Positions 22,801 through 34,800 of a stretch of 64,000 nucleotides of DNA are shown here, one piece after another. The DNA is taken from the NCBI RefSeq assembly GCF_963678635.1, contig NC_087062.1, positions 17,101,789 through 17,165,788 on the forward strand, written 5' to 3'. The stretch's first letter is position 1. Every line of letters starts with the position of its first letter. The notes under the pieces were generated by a model that saw nothing but the letters and a program-made list of their open reading frames with translations, did not search any database and was not told the origin of the DNA. Source of the DNA: Symsagittifera roscoffensis. Lineage: Eukaryota; Xenacoelomorpha; Acoela; Convolutidae. The translations under genes were made by a program, and so were the position numbers.

Positions 22801-25800
22801 TTAACAACCCCCCTTTCAAAAAAAGGGAGGAGATCGTTAAAAAGATTACTTGCAGCGAACTTTCGACCAATCAGACTCCAGCAAATTCCGAATTTACATA
22901 CAATGCTCTTGTGCGAACTTACTGTTTTTATTAACACGGGTGGAGATTCTTTAGTAGTTACAATAGGGGGGAAGGGGATTGTTAAGTTGATCCGAGTTTC
23001 GCTTAAAACCTATAGCCACGGAGGGCGATTGCATCCGAAGCGTCGAAACGTTTTATAGAAAAATCTGGATGTTAATAGCTGTATTTAAAAAGTAGGCTAG
23101 CTTAATCATCGGATAACCGACGATCTCGCATTTTGAATATGGTCTGACAAAAAATTCAAGGTTGTTCGGCTCCAGATTTTGCATGCCAAAAAACGTCGAA
23201 ACGCACTGATTGCTCATTTTAATTAATTCTGTCTGTCCAAACTTTTTGCTACTAATTATACTTTTTGTTGTGATAGACTTATTAAATAGTTTCAGATACT
23301 TGAAATGTTTACCGGGGTAGCAATGGTTGCCCCGCGATAAAATGTCCGACAGAAGATATCACTTGCTCAAGACATCATCTTCAAAAAATCTCCTGATTGC
23401 GGATTCTCAAGCACGCCATCTTGATTTTCCAAATTTCAATATCTTGTCCCTACCTGGGGCCCGAATTGGTGCGGTCCAAAACTTCTTACCCGAGAAAGAC
23501 AAATTCAACATCATCGCTCTGCTCATCGGCGGAAACGACGCCTTCAACGGAAAAGACCCCTCCAGTATACCTGCAGGCGACATTGCTGAAGAACTGTCGA
23601 AGCTAGCCGAGGAGCTGTGTGAACGAGCCAAAAAAGTTTTCGTCATCGGAATCCCTCATCGTAGTGAGAACCGAGCTCGATCTGCAAAAATAAACGAATT
23701 CCTAAGAAAGATAAAAGGAACTTGGAAATTTAGAGGAGTGAGTGAAAAAATCCACAGCTCATATCATTTGAAAACTGACGAAGTGCACCTCAGTGAAGAA
23801 GGTCTGAAGGGCATTAAAAGTATTCTCAAGAATAAAATCTTATACGATAAACATTCCAACATCTGCAATACAGAAGGACATCTGGTATATTACGAGTGTC
23901 GTTTCAAGAACTGTCAGTGCCCCTATTAACGTAAGTAGAAATAGTGAACCGCAGGCCTCCCCTTTTCGGGAACCACCAGGTTTGTCTATTTCTTCTTTTT
24001 CCCCTGAGTGAGCCACAGGCCTCCCCTTTTCGGGAACCACCAGGTTTAACTGTTTTTCTATCCATAGTATAAGCAAAAATGGGCAAAAACTGCAAAACAT
24101 GTAAAAGAGGCTTTGCCGGCAACGAGAAAACATACACTTGTGTCGCATGCAACGCTCAAATGCATTTGGAACCAACTTGTGTTGGCTTGTCTCTAGTGGC
24201 CATAAATGGAATAAAAGAACTAGGGCCGAATGTCATGTTGCTTTGTAATACTTGTGTGCAAAATAATGAACGAGACAACTTTATAAGATGCAAAACCCTG
24301 GCCAACATAGACGAGAAGCTCTCAAACATTGATGTAACTGAAAGCCTTAAAAGCATGGAAAGAAGACTTACCGATTTAGTAGATCAAAAAATTGGAAATG
24401 CAATGAAAACGACATGCGATAAAGTGGAAAAAACTTATAGTGCCGTTGTAGCTGCTGAAACCACCACCCGGATAAATCAAGCTCAAACCACTCAACATGC
24501 TGCCAGATCTAACTCTGATCACAACATAAATCAAAGTTTTAGGATACAAGGGGTCAAAGAGGACCCTGAGAAAACAAAAGGAGAAAACCTTGTCCCAACA
24601 AATGACGAAGTAAACAAAATACTAGACATAATTGGAGTGAAGCCGAAAATAATAGAACTAAAACGACTGGGAAAATTTGATCGTAATCGAATGAAGCCAA
24701 GAACACTGCTGGTAACTGTACCTAGCGAACATGAAGCAAGACTAGTACTAGCAAAAAGCCGAGAAAAGCGAGAACAATTGGTCGAAAAAGAGGTCTACCT
24801 GCTACCAGCATTGACCAAAGAGAGTGCAATTAAAGAGAACGAAATCCTTAAGAAACGAAGACAACTACTAGATGAAGGCGTTCCTCGCGAAAAGCTGAAA
24901 ATAAGGAATCTAGAATTGTTCAATGATGGTGTGAAAGTAACTATTGACACTGAAGTTCAGGAACCCCAGCATTGACTAGGATTCCTCAACATTCTGCAAC
25001 TAAATACTAGAAGCCTAATCAACATAGAGAGAAGAACTAAGCTAGCAAATGCAATTGCAGTTGGAAATTTTAATGTCATATGCTTAAGCGAAACTTGGCT
25101 TAACGAGAATATTCAATCATCAGAGCTTTTTCTAAGTGAATATAACATCTATAGATCTGATAGAGCTATTGTGAGTGGTAAAAACTGTCACGGAGGGAGC
25201 CTAATAGCTGTCAAGAATAGTCTAATTACCGAGGACTTATCCACCAAACATGACATTCCTGATTCATGTGTGCTATGTAGTATAAAACTTCATCAATCTG
25301 AAATGATAATTGGCTCATTCTACAATCCGCCAAAAAACAGTAATTACAGATACAAAGTGCATGAATTTGAACAACTGATCAAAGCCATTCCTAAAAACAA
25401 ACCGCTTCTCTTATGTGGGGATTTAAATTTCCCAGAAACAAACTGGAACACCCTCACCAGTACTGACGAGGAAGAAAACCAAATACTGCAAATTTTTGAA
25501 AATGGACTCTTTAGGCAGGCGATAGATTTCCCAACATGTGTGAAGAACATACTAGACGTAGCCTTTTATCGGAATTGCTATACAAGTGCCGAACAAGATT
25601 TTAACGTTTCCAAGATTTATGACTGCTCAGATCACAATGCCATAATGTTGTCTATTGAATGCACGGTATCAGAGCCGAAACCATACTTGGAAAATTTTAG
25701 AAGTTTTGGAAATGCCGATTTTGTAGGAATAAACAATTTTATAAACGAGAACCCATTTGAACCAGTATGCCACACAAACATTAACAAAATGCATGAGGAG

Positions 25801-28800
25801 TACACCCAATATTTGGATGAAATCATTAAGAGTTTTGTGCCTCTCAGAACAAGACATAGGAAATCACTTCCACCTTGGATAACAAGTAGCACTTCAAATT
25901 TGATCAAAAAGTCACAAACAAAACGGCAATCATGTATACTCAAACCGACCAACTACAGAAGACAATAAGTTAAACTGTTTGAAAATTTAGTAACTGAATC
26001 ATCGGAATTGGACAGGAAAAACTACCAAGAGGAATTGTTTAGAACACGGAACACTAATGTAATTTTTAAACACCTAAAGAACTTGAATAAACATACAAGT
26101 CTTCCTAAGTTACTCATAAAAGATGAAGTTGAAAGCACAAATCCAAACGAACAAGTCAACATGCTAAATGACTTCTTTCATTCAGTTTTTAATCCTAAAG
26201 AAAGTTTTAGTATTAGAGATATTCAATTTGAAAATCCCTTGTTAACGAAATTTGATATATCGAAAAAGACAGTAAGTGAGATTTTATCAACTCTGGACGT
26301 AACAAAGTCACGCGGCCCAAATGGGTTGCCACCTAGCTTTTTTCAGAAAACGAACCGCAATATATGCAAACCGATGAACAAACTTTTGAGAAACGTAAAA
26401 CGCCTACGAAAAATACCTGATTCATGGAAAACAGCTGCAGTTACTCCTGTTCACAAAAAAGGTGACCGAAAAATGGTGAACAACTATCGACCAGTATCGC
26501 TATTAAATATTGACAGCAAAGTCCTTGAAAAATGTATATACAAAGACCTGTACCCTTACTTTGCCTGGTATTTGACGAAACATCAACACGGTTTTACTAA
26601 AGGTAGATCAGTTTTGACAAACATGCTCTCTTTCCTGAAAGAAATATATGAAGCGCTTGACAATGACTCAAACGCAGAAATTGTAGCATTCTACACTGAC
26701 TTTGCAAAAACCTTTGATAAAGTTCCGCATTTTGATCTACTTAAGAAAGTTGCACTTATAGGAATAGGAGGCTGCATGTTAGAGGTACTCTATGACTATT
26801 TGAAAAACAGGAAACAGTTTGTACGAGTAGACAATATCAGCTCAAAAGTTTTAGAAGTCACTAGTGGTGTTCCCCAAGGATCACTTTTGGGACCACTGCT
26901 CTTTTGCATTTTTATTAACGACCTACCTGAAGTACTCAAATTCTCTGAACCATATATTTTTGCGGATGATCTTAAACTACTTTCCATCAAAAAAACATCA
27001 ATTGAAATTCAAGAAGATCTGGACAAAATTCAGCAGTGGGTAACTGAAAACAAAATGGAATTAGCACTAGATAAATGTGCAAAAGTAAGTTTTAGGGGCG
27101 GAGACGCTAACTCTATGCTTTTTGGTGTAGTGCTTGGAACATCGATGGTTGTGAAAGATCTGGGAATTTTTGTGTCGGGCGATTTAAGTTGGAAGGTACA
27201 CATTGAAACAAGATTAAAGAAGGCAAACCAAGTACTGTACCTCCTGAGAAGAAACCTATCAGCAAAGATAAATACGTTTGTAAAGTTAGGCCTGTATAAG
27301 TCACTAATACTCCCAGTGTTATTATACGGACTCTCATGTACACATATATCGAGGGGGGATCAATTGCAGTTGGAGCGATTTCAAAAGAAAGTAATCCGTT
27401 GGATCACTGGAAATAAAACGGGAGTGTACATCAACGAACTACGCTTGCTAAACATTTTACCCCTGCCCATGTTCATCCAGCTAAATAACATCTTACTTCT
27501 TGCCAGTCTTGATTCTAATGAACGAAATGAAATAGTGTTAAACAGGCGAACCACACGGGCTAGAAATACAGAAATTTTTGAGATGCGAAAAGTGAGAACG
27601 GAAAAAGCGAGAAACGAATTTGTTTTCAGAACCAGTAGGATTGTAAATCGATTAGAACCATATATTCATTTTGATAAACGAATCGGCCTCAAGACGAGAA
27701 TTTTAAACACGATGTGGAAATTTGTAAACGAGAGATTTTCAGAAATGACAACGTGCACGTGGCAATTATTCTGTGATTGTATCACGTGCAGAAACAAGTG
27801 GACATTGTTGTAGAGAAGACGCCGGGACCAAGAATCCCAACAGCAGTGCTGTGAATCCCCAACAACAACAACAACAACAATACAGGGTGTTTCAAATAAA
27901 CTGTAATGTTATAAAAGCTTCTCATTTCATAACTGTTGATCAGTTCGACTTCAAATTCGGTGATATTATGTAGAACAGGCGGAGATTTGATAAAACTCAG
28001 AAACTGCGTTGATGAATTGAACTCGATAGTGAATACCCGCGATTTTCCAACTATTTCACGCTTCCACGCAACAAAAACATAATCGAGAAAAAAACATAAA
28101 TAATCCAAAATAAATAATAATTATTTATTAATTTCTTCTGTGCCTCGATTCTGATTGGTTGAAACAGTATTTGTCTAAATACTGACCAGTATGAATACGC
28201 GGCTGTCTAAATACTGACATGTAACCGTTTCAAGGCCATCTAAAAATTGAAACTTGCAGGATAAAAATGCTTTAGCTGAACGCAAAATACCCGGGTCGAG
28301 GTGCTCACTTTGTTTCGACCGTCTCGTCCAAAAATCTGAATATTTCGACCAGCTCGACCAAAAATTGGCATGTTTCGACCAGCTCGTAGACGAGCTTAAT
28401 ATGCAATGGTCGATCACTGTCGATGCACAATCGAGCATGTCCAACACAACCAAAAGATAGGTCGATCACAGTCGAAACCACTCGCAAACGCTGCCAAACC
28501 CAATAAACGGACGAGTATAACATAAGTCAAACACTTGCAAAACATAGATAAATCCAGTCAAAATATAGAAATAGTCTGATTAAAAAATGAATAAACTCGT
28601 CAAAATTTAAGATTAGGAAATCGTCAAACATGGCTAGTTAAAACGATCTGATTAAGAAATGACCAAAATTGTCAAAAATTGAGATTAAGAAGTTGTTAAA
28701 AAGGGCTAGTTACAATGTCAAAATTTGTTTGAAGAAACAAATCAAACTGAGCCCAAATATTCGGTTGCTTTTGTTACAAAATTCGGAACAAAAAGAAGAT

Positions 28801-31800
28801 TTTCAGGTTCGAATACAAAAAAAAACTGCTCGCAGCACTCAAAACTGCTGCGGATATTTTCATTGTTTTTATAGAGCTGTACGACCTGAAGTGTCTAAGC
28901 AAGCTTATCACTTTCTTGAGCAAGCAATTTTCTTTATTCGTATCAAATCATTTAAATTTTTCGCTCATTTTCGAAAAAGATTTGTATGTTGTTCCGACTT
29001 TTAAAGAAATAGAGTGGCTAGTTGATTTTTGTGCTTGTGACAAAATTTTTCTCCCATGCTATCTGAAAAGCATTGATATACCAAATTTTAAGTTAAACAA
29101 AAATCACCTGTGTTTTTGATACATTAGATAGGCTTGAAATTCAGTATGGCGTTAAAGTTATTGCACTCTTTTCTTTCGTTTTTTTTAAGTCGAAAGTGTC
29201 GACATATCTCGGCTCAAACGTTAGCACTGTTTGAATTGATGGTTTTTCTTTATTTATCCACAATCTGTTTTACTAGACTGAAGGTTTCTTAGATAGACTG
29301 AGGGTTACTCTGAGATTGCTTCAGTTTACGGCGTTAAAAGTTTTCGTATATTTTTAGAGGTCAGTTATTTGGTTGTGTATGTCATTTCATTCATAATTGT
29401 CTTTTCAAAAAGTATTTTTGTCAACGATTAATTTTGAAAATTAATTTCAACAATCAATTTAGTCAACGATTAGTTTTGAAAAAAAAATCGATTCTCTTTG
29501 GCAAGGTTTTTTTGGCACTCCTGTACTTCGGCGCTCTTTTATTTGGCCAATAACGCTTGCGTAAAGTACGAAACATTTATTTTGAAAAATATATTTTACT
29601 TTTTGACTTAGCTGTCGCGCACGCAGTTTAGTCTACAAGATTGCATGCTGCTTTTAAAAACTGTTATTTAGCCGAATTGAGTCTCAGATTTGCTTAGCAG
29701 TTGCTGGCTAAATAGAAAACAAGACTGGTCGTATCAGGACAGAGCCCTGATTGGTCCAGCTGCCCTTTAAGGTCTATGGGGCAGTAAAAACATGAACAAA
29801 ATAAATGTAATAAAAAATGATTTTTTATGTTGAGATTTTTTGTGAAACTCAACGCCCACACGCCACTTAAAGTAAAAAAAATGGAAGATTTTGCTGCTAG
29901 TAACAAATTAATTATTGCGAATCAGCTTCTTTTAACCAATTTGGAACGATTTATAAGACGGATTAAATCTCCGTTAACGCGTTCAAATATATCGCGCTTT
30001 AATAGTCCCAAATTGGCCAAAATGGCAAAAATCAAACCCCCGTAACTTTATAAAAAAGGATTACAGGTGAAATATCTTTTCAAGTTTAAGCTCAAGACAA
30101 CGATACCTCTTGAGTGATATAAAGAAATTCCGACAAGAATGACGAAATTTGTCCCCGAGCATAAATATTCCGTTACTTTCGTTACGAAAGACGGAACAAA
30201 AATAGCTAATCCGAGAACGCATTTCACACTTTTCGCAAACTATTGCACCACTAGTCGCAAACTAGTGCTAATTGATTGCTGGTTTGTTGATGATTTTCCT
30301 GCGGGCACTGTCGACTATCTGACAATATACGACATCAAAAATTCGGATGTTTTTTTTCCAAATGATTCGATTGAATTAAAGTTTTAATTCTATTTCGAGT
30401 TTCAGTAGTTGTTTCGATGTTGCGCAGTGTTTTCGAAATATTGAGCCTGGGTTCCTTTTAAGCGCTTGCTTATAAGGTTAAACTATTTTTATCTGGTGAA
30501 ACGCTTAAAGTTTTGTACAAGTAAATGAGCATAATGACGAGCGCGCCAGTGTGAAGAGCATGCATAAATATGAAATCATCTAGCACTTTATTGAATCTAC
30601 CACTTCACATACTATGGCCTCGATTGAAATTTTTTGGGCTCATTTTTAAAGATTTATGAGAAAGACAAGAGTAGCGATCGAGTATATATCATTACACCCT
30701 TTCCGGTTATAACTTTGCTTGTAAAATAAAACTCCAAGAAACATTTTCTTGCAACAAAAATGGTTTTGCTTTCCAAATAGATTATGACTAGGGGCGAAGA
30801 TTATGATAGTGGAAAAAGCATGAAAAAAATCACACAATAAGTAACTGATCAAGTTAATAGTTAGGAAACACTAACTAGACTTCCCCCTTCGCATTAATTT
30901 CATTCAGTCCCTCCATAAAAGATATTGAAAAACAACAGTTTTTAAAAACTCTTCGTTGCGTTTCTGGGAGGATTTCCCAGTTCGCAAATTTACGGTTCTA
31001 CACAGCAGCCGGCTATACCCTTGGTATACTATTTTTTTAAAGGTGATGCACTAGTTTGCCAAAACCTGCACTATTTTAAAACTAGGAAATACTTTGGCTT
31101 GCGTCGCTCTGATAGACTTAAGTTGAATTATTCTCATAACTGGACTGTAATCAACTCAATATTTTTTTTTCAGATTCAGCCGGGCAAGGAGGGGGAGGGA
31201 ACAGTTAATGAAGAGAACTCTGGAGACAAAATTGAAGAAGATGGTCAAGACGAACCACCGAAAGAAAAGGCGGAAGACGATGCTGGGGCCGATGAGACAG
31301 TCGAGGAGCTGAAAGAGCCCGAAGACAACAAAGTAAACGAAGAAGTTCCTGCTGAAACTCCTGGAGATGAAAATGCTGAAACAGTAGCAAAAGTTCACGA
31401 CGAGGAAGATGACGCGAGTAGTCAAGAGGGAGAAGAAAACTTAGACAATGATAGAGAAAGCATGGCTAACAAGATGCTAGGCGAAGCAGATTCTAACCAT
31501 ATTGAAGATGAGTACATAACAGATCAAATTCCATCCGACAGAGTGCCCGAGTTCCAGAAACCGGGAACTGAAACGATTCCAGAAGGAGGACAGGACGTGG
31601 AAACAGAAGGGAAAATAAAACCGGATGATACAATCGTCGCACCTGTTGGACCAAACGCGCAAGAACTTTCTGAAATGCGAACAGAGCAAGAGACTGTTCA
31701 GAACGAGGGAACAATGGGAACAGAAGGCGAGGGTCAGAAAACCTCCCAGCCAACAAGTCGTGCAGGTGGTCATTCATCAGACGCTCATTTGTCCACAACA

Positions 31801-34800
31801 ACAGAAGGTCCTTCTACCGAGCCTCCACCGGCAGGTCAGGTTAAAAAAGAGCAGCCGGAGAAAAAGAGGGGATCGTCGGCAAACTCAAAGCCGACTGCCA
31901 AACAGTTAAATCATTGCTTGAATCTCGACTGGTGCTTCGGGGTGAACAAATATTGCCCAGCTCTAAACATGCTGTACAAACTAAACGCGGATGATCCTGG
32001 CCGTGATTCGGTTTTGTACACGTGTTCGAATATTGCTGTTTTGTACGACTTCAACGAAAACACTCAAACATTACTTCAAGGCCACAGTCACGCAATTACA
32101 TGCACGGTTACAAGCGAAGATAAACGCTGGCTGGTGACTGCCGATTCTGGGAAGTTCGCGTCCATAATTATTTGGGATACCTTCACTTTCATCCCGGTTC
32201 AGACCATTTTTGATCCCCATCCGAGTGCTGACGGATCTGGCGATGACACAGGTGTCGCAGCAATTGCGATGACTAATGATGCCAAGTATATAGCTAGTGT
32301 CAGCTCTTCGACTCCACAATCTGTCAGCATCTGGGATTGGACATCTCGTAGTGGTGTCAGCGCCACCGCAAGTGTCACTCTGAGCCTCCATGACACTCAT
32401 GTTCAAACGTTCATCAAGTTCAATCCAGCTAATCCATTTCAGTTGGTATCTAACAGCCAAGATCAAGTCGTATTCTACCTTTGGGACGGTGCTGAAAACT
32501 TGAACTACCATGACCCTAAAGTGACCGATAAGGACTTCAATAGATTTGTCGGTACCTTCAGCCAATCTATTCACGCTCCTGGAAGTAAATGGACGTTCAC
32601 GGCAACGAGCGCTGGCAACGTGGTTGTTTGGGCTCCTGACAAGGCTCTGGACCGACAAGCTGCTAGCACCCCTTCGGCACTATACAAACTAAAAGCATTC
32701 AAACTTGTGAAGCTGCAAGAGCGAGCCTTAACGGTATTGACAACCCATGACCAATACGTAGTCACTGGTGATATTGCTGGGTGCATTAAGTTCTACGACA
32801 ACCAATTAAGAATGATCAATTGGTATCAGGACTTCGACAGAATTGGCCCCATTAATTCAGTGTCGTTCGCGTACTGTCCAGGGTTTCCGTTCACGGTAGC
32901 CAGGAACAACAAAATGCCGACAGATGCGACAATTGAAGCGAATAAATTTCCCATTAAAGATTTCATCATCAGCACCATAACTGCCAAAGTAGGAAAGGTT
33001 CAAAATGACGGGACTGAACTAGTAATGATTTCACAGGAGCACGATGAAGCAATCTACGCACTGGCAGCGCATCCGAAAAGGTCGCACATTTGCATGGGAA
33101 GTTTTGCAGGTTATATCAAAGTCTGGGACTATGAGAAGAAAAAAGTCGTGTGTGATCTTAAGCTGAAACCCAAACAATTAGTGACATGTTTGACCTATGA
33201 CCCCTCAGGTACCTTTATCGCCTTTGGGTTTGACGATGGAAATGTTCGGGTCATGGATTCTTTGACCTTGGCTGATGAACTCAAACAACCTTTTGCCATG
33301 TCGCAAAAGTCAATCACCCATATCAAATTCTCGCACAATTCTAAATATCTCGTGACTGCAGATAAAGACTTATGCGTGGTTGTCTACAAAGCTCAGTTTA
33401 GCGAAGGTTCGGCGCCATTTGTTTTCTTCGGCAAAAACCGAGCGCACTACAAAGAGATCACGGAAATCATGTTCGGAGTCGCACTGGAAAACGAGTTTCC
33501 ACGACTTATGTCAATCGGTAGAGACAGAGTGCTAGTCGAGTACGACCTTGAAAACAGTTCGGAAGACGACATCCGAATTGCCAGCACTAATAAAATCGAG
33601 CAAAGCGGGGTACCTTTGAGTCTCGCGTGGTATCCGCCGGTTATGAAAGAGGATTTCTTGATTACAGCGAACGATCAGTTTAAACTGAAGTTGTTCAATT
33701 CGACTACCAAGATGTGTAGGAAAACTGTTCTCGGGCCGACTTACGGGACGCCGCTGACCAAACTGGCGGTGCTTCCGCATATCGAAGACCCATTTAAGGA
33801 GCCAAGGTATAAAGCTAAAATCAGATGTGAATGCACAAAACATGCAAATAACTAAAACTTGCGAAAAGTTTTCAAACAATTGATATGCACACTTTTAATT
33901 GTAACAACGCACGTAAATGAACAACTTTCAGAAAAAATTGAAGTTTTCAATTGTTTCAACAAAAAGTTGTTCTGAACGCAACGCATATTTGTACTTTCTG
34001 TATATTATGCGCAAGCTTCAAAATTCCTAATATTCTTGTAGAAACAATTATTTTTAGCCAATATTTGGAAAATGTTTTTGTTTTGAGCATTTATTAAGTT
34101 TTTTTAATTACTTTTATAGGTACATTGCGTTCGCCACCAAGGACAGAATAGGCCTGCACAAACTGCCAGTGAATGGGAACCCACATGATGCTATGGTGAC
34201 AGTAGCCCACCCTCAGGGCATAGCAGACATCTGCTGCAGCCACGACTCCAAATTTATATTCACTGCAGGCGGAGTGGACTGCACGGTCCAGATGTGGCAG
34301 GTACTGAGGCAAGGATGGGGTAGTGGGATAGTGGGGAGGGGGGTTTCTTTTATCAAGTCTTTTTCTGTGATATACAAGCATACCTTGTAATTTTTGATAC
34401 TAATGCAAGAATAGGTAATCTTAGCCACATTTAATAATATCCTATGCTCAAAAATTTTGCTAGGATGTGTATTTCTTTCACCACCTTATTTGATATTCAA
34501 TTGTGAGAAGGTTAGTTACAGTACGAAATATAAAAGCTTGATAAAACTATATTGAAATAAATAAGGAAAACTATACCCTTCCATTCTAAAATAGTCCATT
34601 TTATCACATTGGTTTTTTTCAACTACCCGAAATTTTTCGTCCCCATCATTCCAAAATAAATGATTCCCAATTCACGATAAAAAACGCAAGATAATCGCTT
34701 AAAAGGAGACTGTCTTGTCCGTCCGTTACTTTGTTTCAATTCCTCAATCTGCAAGTTTCATGTACCCCTCCCTCAATAGACCGCCAAATTTGAGAGATCT

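Larger units (their letters stand above)
23264..27882 (+). mobile_element. Non-LTR retrotransposon (CR1/Jockey-type LINE) with three ORFs
   Basis: Ordered plus-strand ORFs: SGNH-like esterase (23342-23929), zinc-finger/RRM-like ORF1 (24079-24975), endonuclease-reverse transcriptase ORF2 (24976-27813). A short 3' tail of CAA repeats at about 27858-27880 marks the probable 3' end. The whole region about 23247-28231 is absent from the duplicated copy at 47530. The 5' boundary is approximate. One nonsense codon in ORF2 is the only coding break I found, so the copy is young but probably not autonomous. Confidence 0.88.

Noticed and set aside
30139-30387. 82-codon frame at the end of a dispersed repeat
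   Set aside because: The counterpart in copy B (about 49300-49490) has deletions and stops, so it is not conserved.
31156-33879. Minus-strand frames of up to 195 codons over CFAP251 exon 2
   Set aside because: They repeat in both copies only because exon 2 is conserved; no independent features.
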